DNA of 64,000 nt from Caldifarciminota bacterium (GCA_023129325.1 JAGMCI010000008.1:34429-98428); one strand, 5' to 3'. Shown: positions 33,336-41,581, counted from the first letter of the stretch. A program made the numbers and translations. The notes: generated by a model from the letters alone, not told the origin.

Positions 33336-33632
33336 CCCAGCACATAATTTGCTTTATTTAATACTTTTTGCAAGTCGTTCTTTCAATCTTCTAAGGCCTT
33401 GACCGTGATATTTCAATTTCCTTTCTCGTGATAAGGCATCTTTCTTATTCTCATATGCCTCATAATAGACTAACTCAAATAGGGCTCCTGATTTCGTCGC
33501 AATAGATTTACCTGCGTTATGTTGGCGAAGTCGTTCCATTAGGTCAGCCGCATAACCTATGTAAAACTTGCCATTTTTCTTGCTTTGAAGCAAATAAACG
33601 TAATACATAAAATAGGCAAACTATGTGCTGGG
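33336..33632 (-). mobile_element. Putative palindrome-flanked GIY-YIG element in rnpB helix P3
   Basis: 17-bp terminal inverted repeats (33336-33352 and 33616-33632) match 16 of 17. They carry the family A arms CCCAGCACATA / TATGTGCTGGG, extended by TTTGC / GCAAA. The 297-bp unit contains only the GIY-YIG gene, 1 nt and 7 nt from the two repeats. Deleting TTTGC-gene-GCAAA would restore an ordinary family A palindrome nearly identical to the P9 copy. Confidence 0.7.
33354..33608 (-). CDS. Single-domain GIY-YIG endonuclease (UPF0213/YhbQ-like)
   Basis: 84 residues. YVYLLQSKKNGKFYIGYA carries the split GIY-YIG motif, LMERLRQHNAGK the catalytic Arg region, ELVYYEAYENKKDALSRERKLK the metal-binding Glu region, and a basic tail follows. 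The gene lies wholly inside the P3 loop of RNase P RNA in the sense orientation. No Shine-Dalgarno precedes ATG (tttgcctatttt), so translation may be weak or depend on processing. Relatives are abundant single-domain nucleases in candidate phyla with unknown targets; its placement suggests it cuts at, and spreads, the palindrome family (inference). Confidence 0.85.
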   Translation of the reverse strand: MYYVYLLQSKKNGKFYIGYAADLMERLRQHNAGKSIATKSGALFELVYYEAYENKKDALSRERKLKYHGQGLRRLKERLAKSIK

Positions 33633-33644
33633 CAATCACCCAAT

Positions 33645-33977
33645 TTACTTAAGCCGTATTAAATTTTCAATGAACAATAAAATTTCGTTAATCTCTGATT
33701 TAGTTAATTTTTTATCTTCATTGGCAGTCTTTATTAGTTTAGATAGTTCTTCTAAGTCTTTCTTTTTAAGTTTACCTTCCTTAAATGCGAGAATAAGATG
33801 AGAAAAATCATCCTCAATCCGATTTATATATTCTGGGGCTTTTTTAATAAATTGTTGCTCCATAATACGAGTTGTTTTCTCAAATACTGCATTAAGTATT
33901 TTTGGTGTCCAGATTAGAATAACAATAAGAGCTATAAGAAGTACGGCAATCCAGATTATCCAGTTTTTTCTTTTCAT
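33645..33977 (-). CDS. Single-span membrane protein, function unknown
   Basis: About 110 residues from ATG 33977 (MKRKNWIIW). A promoter, TTGACA (34013-34008), 18 nt, TATAAA (33989-33984), ends 6 nt before that ATG; the longer frame to 34043 runs into CACAGATT repeat. One N-terminal membrane helix (IIWIAVLLIALIVILIW), then a helical cytoplasmic or periplasmic region with KEGKLKKKDLEELSKLIK and EF-hand-like spacing but no clear loop. No family recognised. The stop codon lies within the first 11 nt of rnpB, so the two are probably co-transcribed. Confidence 0.6.
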   Translation of the reverse strand: MKRKNWIIWIAVLLIALIVILIWTPKILNAVFEKTTRIMEQQFIKKAPEYINRIEDDFSHLILAFKEGKLKKKDLEELSKLIKTANEDKKLTKSEINEILLFIENLIRLK

Positions 33978-33983
33978 ACTTAA

Positions 33984-34013
33984 TTTATACACCAGTTTAT
34001 TCCAAATGTCAAG
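33984..34013 (-). promoter_or_regulatory. Promoter upstream of the small membrane protein and rnpB
   Basis: TTGACA, 18 nt, TATAAA, 6 nt, ATG. Likely drives rnpB as well, because no other promoter is evident between them. Confidence 0.55.
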
Positions 34014-34015
34014 AA

Positions 34016-34061
34016 AAAAGCCACAGATTACACAGATTTTCATCCCGATTTATCAGGATGG
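34016..34061. repeat. CACAGATT-type half repeat and family D palindrome
   Basis: aagccacagattacacagatttt followed by catcccgatttatcaggatgg (34041-34061), between uvrA and the next gene. Confidence 0.65.
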
Positions 34062-34075
34062 TTTATAATTTTATA

Positions 34076-36838
34076 TTAAGAAAACAATTCTTTTTTTAAG
34101 AACTCGCCTGTATAGGATTTTTTGCATTTGGCAATTGTTTCGGGTGTTCCTTTTGCTACTATTTCTCCACCCTCATCTCCGCCTTCTGGACCAAGGTCTA
34201 TTACCCAATCAGCACATTTTATGACTTCTGGGTTGTGTTCTATTACGAGAACTGTATTTCCCTTATCTACAAGTCGATGTAAAACAGTTAGTAAAAGTTT
34301 AACATCCTCAAAATGCAAGCCTGTTGTTGGTTCATCAAGTAAATACAATGTATTTCCTGTAGCCATTTTAGAGAGTTCTTTTGATAATTTCACTCTTTGT
34401 GCTTCGCCACCTGATAAGGTTGGTGCAGATTGACCAAGCTTTATATAACCAAGTCCAACATCATATAAAAGGTGTAATTTCCGTGCTATTTTAGGTATAT
34501 TTTTAAAGTGTTCCATTGCCTCAGTTATTGTCATATCAAGAACCTGGGCTATATTTTTACCCTTATAAGTTATCTCAAGAGTCTCACGGTTAAATCTTTT
34601 CCCTTTACAAGCTTCACACTCAATGTAAATATCAGGCAAAAAATACATCTCTACTTTTATGAGTCCGCCGCCTTGACAAGCTTCACACCTTCCGCCAGTG
34701 ACATTAAATGAAAATCTTCCAGGTTTATAACCCCTGACTTTTGATTCCTTTAATTCTGAAAAAAGTTCCCTTATATAAGTGAATACTCCGGTATAAGTAG
34801 CAGGGTTTGACCTTGGGGTTCTTCCAATCGGTGATTGGTCTATGTTCACAACTTTATCAATTGCGGAAAGATTTAAAATAGTGTCATATTCGCCAGGTGC
34901 TCTTTTTGAGTGATAAAAATGTCTTGCCAATGCCCGATAAAGGGTATCATTGATTAAAGACGATTTTCCTGACCCGGATACGCCTGTTATAACTGTAAAA
35001 GTGTGAAGTGGAATCTCAACATCTATTGACTTTAAATTATTATGTTTTGCTCCTTTTATTATGAGGTATTCGTTTGAGCTTTTTCGGTGTTTTGGAATTT
35101 CTATTCTTCGCTTCCCTGCTAAATATTTACCAGTCAGACTTCCATTGTTTTTTATTATATTCTGCGGGGTCCCGGTTGCCATTACACGCCCTCCATATTC
35201 ACCGCCTCCCGGGCCAAGGTCAATTACCCAATCTGCTTGAAGGATGGTGGACTTATCGTGTTCTACCACAAGGACAGTGTTTCCCATATCCCTTAAATGT
35301 TTTAAAGTATTAATAAGTTGTTGGTTATCTCTTTGATGCAATCCGATTGTCGGTTCATCTAAGATATAAAGGACGCCAACAAGCCCTGAGCCAATTTGAG
35401 TTGCAAGTCTTACCCTTTCGTCTTCACCTCCAGATAAAGTATCAGCATTCCTGGATAAAGTGAGATAATTAAGTCCAACATTTAAAAGGAACTCAAGCCT
35501 CCTTTTTATCTCTTTTATTATCTCTTTACTTATCTTTTCCTCTGCTTTAGTTAATTTTAGGTTTTTAAAGAATGCATAACAATCCTCTATTGATAATGAG
35601 GTTAGGTAATGAATGTTTTTATTCCTTATTTTAATTGAGATACTTTCAGGCTTAAGCCTTGCTCCTTTACACTCAGGACAAACCCCAACTACCATATATT
35701 TCTCTATTTCCCATCTCACCCAGTCAGAATCTGTTTCACGATACTTTTTAAGCAAAAATGGAATAGCACCAGTAAAGTATTCATCCCCATAAAGGATAAG
35801 TTTTTTAGCTTTTTCTGGTAATCGCTCCCACGGCGTATCAAGATTAAATTTGTATCTCCTCGTGAGCTTTGATAGTTCCCAGTAAAGTTTCTTTCTTGGT
35901 TCACCCCACGGCTCTATCACTCCTTCAAGGACTGATAAAGATGGATGTGTAATTATGAGTTCAGGGTCTATTTCGAGATTTGTTCCCAATCCATCACATT
36001 CCCGACAAGCTCCGTAGGGAGAATTGAATGAAAACATTCTTGGAGATATCTCTTCATAAGAAATTCCACATATAGGACAGGATAATTTAGTGCTAAAAAT
36101 ATGTAGGGGCGTATTGCAATACGCCCCTACAACAAATATTATTCCTTCCCCTTCTTTTAAAGCAAGTTCACAGGAATCAGAGAGTCTGTGTCTTATGTCA
36201 GGTTTTATAGTAAGACGGTCAACAACAATTTCAATATCATGCTTCTTATATCTATCAAGTTTAGGAGGATTGTCAACATCGTATATCTTGCCATTAACTC
36301 TTATTCTCACATATCCTTTTCTCTTTATCTTAGTGAAAAGCTCGTGATATTCTCCTTTCCTGCCTCTCACCAAAGGAGCAAGGAGTTGTATTTTTGCATC
36401 CTCAGGAAATTCAAGTATTCTGTCCACTATCTCATCTATAGTCTGTGAAGTAATTTTTCTGCCACATTTCCAGCAATAAGGGATACCCATTCTTGCAAAA
36501 AGTAATCTCATATAATCATAAATCTCAGTCACCGTTCCTACTGTTGACCTTGGATTTTTTGATGGTGTCCGCTGACCAATTGAGATAGCAGGCGATAAGC
36601 CCTCAATATAATCAACTTCAGGTTTTTTCATCACTCCCAAAAATTGGCGCGCATAAGCAGACAGAGACTCAACATATCTTCTTTGACCTTCAGCATAAAG
36701 TGTATCAAAAGCAAGTGAAGATTTGCCAGACCCAGAGAGCCCAGTTATAACTACAAATTTGTCCTTTGGAATCTCAACAGTAATGTTCTTAAGATTATGG
36801 ACTCTAACCCCCTTGGCAATTATTTTATTAACAGGCAT
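34076..36838 (-). CDS. uvrA: Excinuclease ABC subunit A
   Basis: 920 residues from ATG 36838 ([18 protein letters not shown]). Damage-recognition ATPase of nucleotide excision repair. Two ABC modules with Walker [10 protein letters not shown] and GVSGSGKSS, signatures [12 protein letters not shown] and [12 protein letters not shown], and zinc-finger pairs CWKCG, CPICG...[14 protein letters not shown]...CEACKG. In front of the [11 protein letters not shown] zinc segment, VGAYCNTPL is read from a perfect 28-bp palindrome (36103-36130) that other UvrA proteins lack. Promoter TTGACA (36875-36870), 17 nt, TAGTAT (36852-36847), 8 nt before ATG; an upstream in-frame start at 36856 would overlap the -10 region. 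Confidence 0.96.
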   Translation of the reverse strand: MPVNKIIAKGVRVHNLKNITVEIPKDKFVVITGLSGSGKSSLAFDTLYAEGQRRYVESLSAYARQFLGVMKKPEVDYIEGLSPAISIGQRTPSKNPRSTVGTVTEIYDYMRLLFARMGIPYCWKCGRKITSQTIDEIVDRILEFPEDAKIQLLAPLVRGRKGEYHELFTKIKRKGYVRIRVNGKIYDVDNPPKLDRYKKHDIEIVVDRLTIKPDIRHRLSDSCELALKEGEGIIFVVGAYCNTPLHIFSTKLSCPICGISYEEISPRMFSFNSPYGACRECDGLGTNLEIDPELIITHPSLSVLEGVIEPWGEPRKKLYWELSKLTRRYKFNLDTPWERLPEKAKKLILYGDEYFTGAIPFLLKKYRETDSDWVRWEIEKYMVVGVCPECKGARLKPESISIKIRNKNIHYLTSLSIEDCYAFFKNLKLTKAEEKISKEIIKEIKRRLEFLLNVGLNYLTLSRNADTLSGGEDERVRLATQIGSGLVGVLYILDEPTIGLHQRDNQQLINTLKHLRDMGNTVLVVEHDKSTILQADWVIDLGPGGGEYGGRVMATGTPQNIIKNNGSLTGKYLAGKRRIEIPKHRKSSNEYLIIKGAKHNNLKSIDVEIPLHTFTVITGVSGSGKSSLINDTLYRALARHFYHSKRAPGEYDTILNLSAIDKVVNIDQSPIGRTPRSNPATYTGVFTYIRELFSELKESKVRGYKPGRFSFNVTGGRCEACQGGGLIKVEMYFLPDIYIECEACKGKRFNRETLEITYKGKNIAQVLDMTITEAMEHFKNIPKIARKLHLLYDVGLGYIKLGQSAPTLSGGEAQRVKLSKELSKMATGNTLYLLDEPTTGLHFEDVKLLLTVLHRLVDKGNTVLVIEHNPEVIKCADWVIDLGPEGGDEGGEIVAKGTPETIAKCKKSYTGEFLKKELFS
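36103..36130. repeat. Family E 28-bp palindrome in uvrA
   Basis: Perfect palindrome beginning GTAGGGGCGTATTG. Read on the minus strand in the frame GTA GGG GC, the same frame as the xseA copy. Confidence 0.92.
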
Positions 36839-36846
36839 AACAAATA

Positions 36847-36875
36847 ATACTATCACATTTTAAAGAAAATGTCAA
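36847..36875 (-). promoter_or_regulatory. uvrA promoter
   Basis: TTGACA, 17 nt, TAGTAT, 8 nt to ATG. No SOS-box-like motif recognised. Confidence 0.55.
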
Positions 36876-36900
36876 GTTTTGTTCATGTTAAATTTATTTC

Positions 36901-36930
36901 TTGACATTTGGTTAATTTTTGATATATAGT
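36901..36930 (+). promoter_or_regulatory. gap promoter
   Basis: TTGACA 36901-36906, 18 nt, TATAGT 36925-36930, then AAGGAGGG before ATG 36949: a led (Shine-Dalgarno) mRNA, unlike the leaderless genes. Confidence 0.65.
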
Positions 36931-36948
36931 TTTAGTAAGGAGGGAATT

Positions 36949-37959
36949 ATGAAAGTAGGGATTAATGGTTTTGGAAGGATTGGAAGGCTTGTTTATAGAA
37001 TAGCTATGGAAGACCCTGATATGGATATTGTTGGAGTGAATGACATAACAGATGCAAAGACCTTAGCTCATCTTTTGAAATATGATTCCACCTATGGAAT
37101 ATTAAATGCTGATGTAAAGGCTAAAGAAAATAGCATTATAGTTAATGAGAAAGAGTTTCCAGTCTTTGCCATAAAAAGTCCTGATGAACTTCCATGGAAG
37201 GACCTTGGTGCTGAATTTATAGTTGAATCAACTGGAATTTTTAGGTCGAGAGATAAGGCAGCACTTCACTTAAAAGCAGGTGCAAAAAAGGTAATTATTA
37301 GTGCCCCTTCTAAAGGGGGACCTGTTGATTGTATGATTGTGCTTGGCGTAAATGAGAATATTTATGACCCATCTAAACACAGTGTTATTTCTAATGCCTC
37401 TTGCACCACTAATTGTTTTGCCCCAATGGTAAAGGTAATAAACGATAAATTTGGGATAGAAAAAGGATTTATGACTACCATTCATTCGTATACCTCAGAC
37501 CAGAGACTCCTTGATGCTCCACATAAGGATTTAAGGCGGGCAAGGTCTGCGGCTCACTCTATTATTCCAACTACCACAGGTGCGGCAAAGGCAGTTGGAA
37601 TAGTTATCCCTGAACTTAATGGCAAATTAAATGGCATAGCAGTTAGGGTTCCTACTATTGATGCTTCGCTTACTGACTTTGTGTGCATTGTGAAAAAAGA
37701 TGTTTCAGCAGAAGAAGTAAATATTGCATTTAAGGAAGCATCAGAAAGAGAGCCAAAATATATAGAATATCTTTCTGCTCCACTTGTCTCCTGTGATATT
37801 ATAGGCAATACTCATTCAACGGTATTTGACCCATTTGAGACAGTTACGATGGGCAACCTGGTAAAAGTTCTTGCCTGGTATGATAACGAGTATGGATATG
37901 CTTGCAGGATAGTAGACCTTATAAAATATATGAAAGAAAGAAGGAGTTCTGCAAAATGA
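36949..37959 (+). CDS. gap: Glyceraldehyde-3-phosphate dehydrogenase (type I)
   Basis: 336 residues, glycolytic NAD-dependent GAPDH. Start MKVGINGFGRIGRLVYR at ATG 36949 with AAGGAGGG 5 nt before it. Catalytic SNASCTTNCFAPM, the S-loop region with HKDLRRARSAAHSIIPTTTGAAKA, and C-terminal WYDNEYGYACR. Length is normal. pgk follows on the same strand after a 222-nt repeat spacer, the usual gap-pgk order. Confidence 0.96.
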   Translation: MKVGINGFGRIGRLVYRIAMEDPDMDIVGVNDITDAKTLAHLLKYDSTYGILNADVKAKENSIIVNEKEFPVFAIKSPDELPWKDLGAEFIVESTGIFRSRDKAALHLKAGAKKVIISAPSKGGPVDCMIVLGVNENIYDPSKHSVISNASCTTNCFAPMVKVINDKFGIEKGFMTTIHSYTSDQRLLDAPHKDLRRARSAAHSIIPTTTGAAKAVGIVIPELNGKLNGIAVRVPTIDASLTDFVCIVKKDVSAEEVNIAFKEASEREPKYIEYLSAPLVSCDIIGNTHSTVFDPFETVTMGNLVKVLAWYDNEYGYACRIVDLIKYMKERRSSAK

Positions 37960-37977
37960 AGATTTTGATATTAGACT

Positions 37978-38135
37978 TCTACCGCACTTTAGTGCAGGGT
38001 TTTGAGAACTTAAGTTCATTTAACCCTCAGCTAAAGCTGGGTAGAAAAACTCCAATTTCCTAAACGTTTGGGATTTGCAGAATTAGAATTTGGGTATTGT
38101 TTAGGATTTAGAAATTAGGGTTTCGGATTTATGGT
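37978..38135. repeat. AAATCC-type hairpin spacer between gap and pgk
   Basis: A degenerate family A-like palindrome (accgcactttagtgcaggg, 37981-37999), then ctccaatttcctaaacgtttgggatttgc ... gtttaggatttagaaattagggtttcggatttatggtatc, strongly resembling 3820-3870. Confidence 0.65.
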
Positions 38136-38181
38136 ATCAGTATTTATTCGCGGTTTCAACAAAAAAATTTAGGGGGTCAAA

Positions 38182-39348
38182 ATGAAATCTTTGAAAGATA
38201 TTGATATTAAAGGTAAGCGTGTTCTTATGAGGGTTGATTTTAATGCCCCGCTCAAGGATGGTAAAATTACTGATGACACAAGAATTACGGCGGCTCTTCC
38301 GAGTATAAAATATATTCTTGAGAATGGTGGCAAATTAATTCTTATGTCTCATCTTGGTCGTCCAAAAGGGAAGGTAGTTGAATCTATGTCTCTTAAGCCA
38401 GTTGCGCAAAAACTTTCTGAAATTTTAGGGAAGTCGGTGAAATTTATGGACTGTTGTATAGGCAAAGAAATTGAGGATGCAAGCCGAACTATGGGCGAAG
38501 GGTCTCTTATCTTACTCGAAAATACTCGTTTCCACAAAGAAGAGAAAGCTAATGATTCTCACTATGCAATGGAGTTAGCGAAATTAGGTGATATTTATGT
38601 AAACGATGCTTTTGGAACTGCCCATCGGGCTCATGCATCAACCGAAGGGGTTACTCATTACTTTTCTCTAAAAGTTCCTGGCTTTCTTATGGAGAAAGAG
38701 TTAAAATATTTATCCAGACTCCTTGAGTCACCTGAAAAGCCATTTGTTACTTTACTTGGGGGGGCAAAAATTTCAGGTAAAATAGATGTGATAGAAAATT
38801 TACTCCCAAAGGTGGATAAGATACTGTTGGGTGGTGGGATGGTTTTTACATTCTTTAAGGCAATGGGTTATGAGATTGGTTCCTCTTTGGTAGAAGAAGA
38901 TAAAATTCCACTGGCAAAGGAGCTTTTAGGGGAAGAAAAAATTATGCTTCCTGTTGATATTGTTATAGGTGATAAATTTGATAATAGTGCCAAAAGAGAA
39001 GAAGTTTCTGTAGAATCTATTCCTCAAGGTTGGATGGGGCTTGATATTGGACCAGAGACTGGTGAAAAGTATGCAAATATTCTAAAAAGTGCCAAAACAA
39101 TTTTCTGGAATGGTCCGACAGGGGTATTTGAGTTTGAGAATTTTGCCTTTAGCACCAGAGCCCTCGCGAAGCTATTAGCAGAGCAGACAAAAAAAGGCGC
39201 AACAACAGTAATAGGTGGAGGAGACACGGTTGCCGCAGTGAAAAAATTTGGTGTGAGTGATGAACTAACTCACATATCTACTGGAGGCGGTGCATCACTT
39301 GAATTCCTTTCGGGTCAGAAATTACCTGGCATAGAAGCACTCAAATAA
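38182..39348 (+). CDS. pgk: Phosphoglycerate kinase
   Basis: 388 residues; glycolytic ATP-forming kinase. N-terminal KRVLMRVDFNAPLKDGKITDD, LILMSHLGRPKG, VNDAFGTAHRAHAST and C-terminal nucleotide site FWNGPTGVFEFENFA and VIGGGDTVAAV. AGGGGG precedes ATG. Length normal; a monofunctional PGK with no fused TIM. Confidence 0.96.
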   Translation: MKSLKDIDIKGKRVLMRVDFNAPLKDGKITDDTRITAALPSIKYILENGGKLILMSHLGRPKGKVVESMSLKPVAQKLSEILGKSVKFMDCCIGKEIEDASRTMGEGSLILLENTRFHKEEKANDSHYAMELAKLGDIYVNDAFGTAHRAHASTEGVTHYFSLKVPGFLMEKELKYLSRLLESPEKPFVTLLGGAKISGKIDVIENLLPKVDKILLGGGMVFTFFKAMGYEIGSSLVEEDKIPLAKELLGEEKIMLPVDIVIGDKFDNSAKREEVSVESIPQGWMGLDIGPETGEKYANILKSAKTIFWNGPTGVFEFENFAFSTRALAKLLAEQTKKGATTVIGGGDTVAAVKKFGVSDELTHISTGGGASLEFLSGQKLPGIEALK

Positions 39349-39358
39349 ATTATTTTTC

Positions 39359-39386
39359 TTGACAAGTTAAAGGATTAGATTATAAT
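39359..39386 (+). promoter_or_regulatory. Subtilase promoter (leaderless geometry)
   Basis: TTGACA 39359-39364, 16 nt, TATAAT 39381-39386, 6 nt, ATG 39393. Confidence 0.72.
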
Positions 39387-39392
39387 TCAAGT

Positions 39393-41192
39393 ATGATTAT
39401 TTTATTTTTAATTCTCGGGCTTTATACATCACCCAGGTCTCCCAAAATTTCATCTAACTTCGGGGCATGGCTTTCACAAGTTCCACAAGAAGCTCCGGTA
39501 AAAATATGGGTCTTCTTTACTGATAAAAGAATATTTACAAAATCTGACTACGAGCGAGCTTTAAAAAAGGCAGAAAATAATCTTACCATAAGAGCCAGGC
39601 GGCGTAGACTTAGAGTAAGGAGAGTTGGTGAACTTTGTGATTTCACAGATTTACCTGTATATAAAGAATATGTGAAGACAGTCGAACAGCTTGGTAGCAA
39701 GCGGTGTGTAGTTTCAAGGTGGCTAAATGGGGCGAGTTTTATAGTTCCAGCAAAGACAATTTTTGAAATTGAAAAACTTCCCTGGGTTAGAGAAATAGAC
39801 CAGGTAAAGTTATTGCGTGCTAAAAAGGGTATAGAGAAAGGACTAAAGAAAGGAATTAATTATGGGTTATCTGAAAAACAGCTTAAACAGATAAACATTA
39901 CAAGTGCCCACTCTGCTGGCTATACTGGCAAGGGAGTACTTATTGGGCTTATGGATACAGGATGTGATACGACAAGTAAAGCATTTAGAGATATAGATAT
40001 TTTTGCTGAACGCGACTTTATAGGAAATGATGACTTTGTTGGCTGGGATTCTGAACAAGTTGATACTATTATTATTCCAGGGGATACAGTCTTTTATCCT
40101 GAGCAGCAATCTGAAATAAAGCATGGGACAAAGATGCTTTGTTTATTAGGTGCCAGGATGACAGGCAGGCATGTTGGAGCGGCGTTTGGGGCAAGCTTTG
40201 CACTGGCAAAAACTGAAATTTTTTGTGACCCATACACCTGGCAAGAGTATGGTCCTGATATCATTACTGAGGAGGACAACTGGATAGCTGGTGCGGAATG
40301 GTTTGATAGTATAGGGGTGGATATTATCTCAAATTCGCTGGGTTACAAGAAGTGGGGTTACCCTGATTCTATGTTTGTCTACGATTCACTTGACGGAAAA
40401 CATTACTGGATAAGTCAGATGGCATCTTCACTTGCAGGGAAAGGTGTATTACTTGTAACTGCAATGGGCAATGTTAAAGGCACAGCTCGTCCTGATACCT
40501 GCATTAAGGCACCAGCAGATGCTGATTCTATAATTGCAGTTGGTGGGGTAGATACACTTGGAAATTGGGAATGGGAAAGTAATTCTGGCAGTGCAATAGG
40601 ACCTCGTGCAGATGGAGCAATAAAGCCAGAAGTATGTGGACCTTGGGAGGGTTATTGTATACATCCGGATGCAGATAGTTTAGACTGTCCGGTTGGGGGC
40701 ACTTCTGTGGCAACTGCACTTGTTGCTGGGGCTTGTGCTCTTGTTCAGGAAGCTTATCCAGATTCTGGGCCTATGTTTATAAGGGAAGCAATCTTAAATA
40801 CTGCGTCAAGGCATAGTTCGCCAAATAACACACTTGGTTATGGGATAGTGAATGCAAAAGGTGCTATATATTATAGGGACCCCGATGTGAAGCCACCCCC
40901 ATTTGATAAGGACAGGCTGTTCCCATTTTATCCAAGTCCATTTAAGCCTGGCAAGGGTGTGCTTAGGTTGCCATATCAGCTTGTCAATAACTCTTTTGTC
41001 CATATCAGGATATATACGCTTTCAGGAAGGCTTGTTTGGGAAAAAGAGATTGAAGACCAAGCAATGGGTCCTCATATTTTGACCTGGGATGGCAAGAATT
41101 CTAATGGCAATTTTATTAGTAGTGGTGTATACATTTGTTTATTAAATACAGGCTACGGCAGGGCTATAAAGAAATTTGCTGTAGTGAGATAA
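39393..41192 (+). CDS. Secreted subtilisin-like (S8) protease with sorting tail
   Basis: 599 residues. Short signal peptide, an inhibitor-I9-like propeptide (about 30-135), then the S8 domain with the catalytic triad in VLIGLMDTG (Asp188), EIKHGTKM (His244) and GGTSVATALVAG (Ser438). The C-terminal ~80 residues are a type IX-like sorting tail (FYPSPFKPG, IRIYTLSGRLVWE, WDGKNSNGN, SGVYICLL, KKFAVVR). An exported, cell-surface or secreted protease. No palindromic insertion. The stop codon is 4 nt before tRNA-Asn, so the tRNA may be read through from this promoter. Confidence 0.9.
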   Translation: MIILFLILGLYTSPRSPKISSNFGAWLSQVPQEAPVKIWVFFTDKRIFTKSDYERALKKAENNLTIRARRRRLRVRRVGELCDFTDLPVYKEYVKTVEQLGSKRCVVSRWLNGASFIVPAKTIFEIEKLPWVREIDQVKLLRAKKGIEKGLKKGINYGLSEKQLKQINITSAHSAGYTGKGVLIGLMDTGCDTTSKAFRDIDIFAERDFIGNDDFVGWDSEQVDTIIIPGDTVFYPEQQSEIKHGTKMLCLLGARMTGRHVGAAFGASFALAKTEIFCDPYTWQEYGPDIITEEDNWIAGAEWFDSIGVDIISNSLGYKKWGYPDSMFVYDSLDGKHYWISQMASSLAGKGVLLVTAMGNVKGTARPDTCIKAPADADSIIAVGGVDTLGNWEWESNSGSAIGPRADGAIKPEVCGPWEGYCIHPDADSLDCPVGGTSVATALVAGACALVQEAYPDSGPMFIREAILNTASRHSSPNNTLGYGIVNAKGAIYYRDPDVKPPPFDKDRLFPFYPSPFKPGKGVLRLPYQLVNNSFVHIRIYTLSGRLVWEKEIEDQAMGPHILTWDGKNSNGNFISSGVYICLLNTGYGRAIKKFAVVR

Positions 41193-41231
41193 TTTTTCCT
41201 CGGTAGCTCAATTGGCAGAGCAGGTGGCTGT

Positions 41232-41543
41232 GGAGAAATGGTATGAGTCGAAGAAAGGACGAGAGAACTTATGCAGAGCGCCGCGAGATTCATGCCGGAC
41301 TGCAGCTTTCCCGAGAAATCGGGATTGAAAAATCGGGTGAATTCAAGGAAGCCTGTCCTCCGTCTAAAGCGGAGAAGGGTAACCCTGAGCGAAGTCCCCT
41401 GTTGTGGGGGAAACGTGCAGAGACTAGAGCGCAAGCTCGTACTCCTGATAATAAATCAGGGGGAAGCGCCCGACACCCTCGTCCACGTGATATGGAAAGG
41501 GTGAAGAGATAGTCCAAGCCCAGCAGAAACGCTGGGGCACTTG
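41232..41543 (+). ncRNA. Group I intron (IC3-like) in tRNA-Asn
   Basis: 312 nt, no endonuclease gene. The 5' exon ends in U and the intron in G, as required. Core elements in order: P-like AATTCAAGGAAGCC, Q-like GGTAACCCTGAGCGAAG, R GTGCAGAGACTAGA (41415-41428), P8 GAGCGCAAGCTC, S AAGAGATAGTCC (41504-41515); P7 pairs GACTA (41422-41426) with TAGTC (41510-41514); P9 CCCAGC-AGAAAC-GCTGGG. The guide GCAGCU (41302-41307) pairs with exon GGCUGU, giving U-G at the splice site; P1 is extended by a 10-bp helix (41240-41249 with 41287-41296). A family D palindrome (41309-41324) follows the guide. The core wording resembles cyanobacterial/plastid tRNA-Leu introns. Confidence 0.9.
41309..41324. repeat. 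Family D palindrome inside the group I intron
   Basis: tcccgagaaatcggga; perfect apart from the 4-nt centre, with an extra half-site aatcggg at 41331. Lies directly after the P1 guide, in the P2 position. Confidence 0.7.
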
Positions 41544-41581
41544 TAACCACAAGGTTGAGAGTTCGAGTCTCTCCCGAGGAG

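Larger units (their letters stand above)
33013..33655 (-). ncRNA. rnpB: RNase P RNA, class A, interrupted in helix P3 by a GIY-YIG gene
   Basis: All conserved class A regions are present on the minus strand: GGAGGAAAGTCCGGGC (P4 5' strand, 33322-33337), GAAGGTGAAATGG, GGTAAGAGCTCACCG, GGTAAACCCTACCCGGTGCAAGA-type CR, GACGGCCCGTC and ACAGAACCCGGCTTATAGAT. P1 pairs perfectly over 13 bp (33655-33643 with 33025-33013), and P2 over 7 bp (GGTGATT with AATCACC, 33053-33047). Between P2 and P4, helix P3 is CCCAGCACATA/TATGTGCTGGG, whose loop holds a 255-bp GIY-YIG gene. Without it the RNA is about 350-370 nt, normal. P9 (33281-33305) and a helix in the P16-P18 region (33082-33105) are also built from family A palindromes. 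The 5' end overlaps the upstream gene's stop by 11 nt. Confidence 0.92.
41197..41581 (+). tRNA. tRNA-Asn (anticodon GUU) interrupted by a group I intron
   Basis: Exons 41197-41231 and 41544-41581. Spliced: acceptor TCCTCGG/CCGAGGA, D-arm GCTC/GAGC, anticodon loop CTGTTAA, T-arm GAGAG-TTCGAGT-CTCTC, discriminator G as expected for Asn. CCA is not encoded; a T-run follows. The break lies between U35 and U36 of the anticodon. The base pair 27-43 is a G-A mismatch, otherwise all stems pair. Confidence 0.93.

Noticed and set aside
33099..33347. 82-codon open frame on the plus strand over rnpB
   Set aside because: It is antisense to conserved RNase P RNA segments.
33336..33632. GIY-YIG unit considered as a group I or II intron in rnpB
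   Set aside because: Only 1 and 7 nt separate the gene from the P3 arms, so there is no space for an intron core; splicing is not supported.
41243..41512. 89-codon open frame inside the tRNA-Asn intron
   Set aside because: It overlaps the intron core (P3-P8) and shows no homing-endonuclease motif; composition follows the RNA structure.
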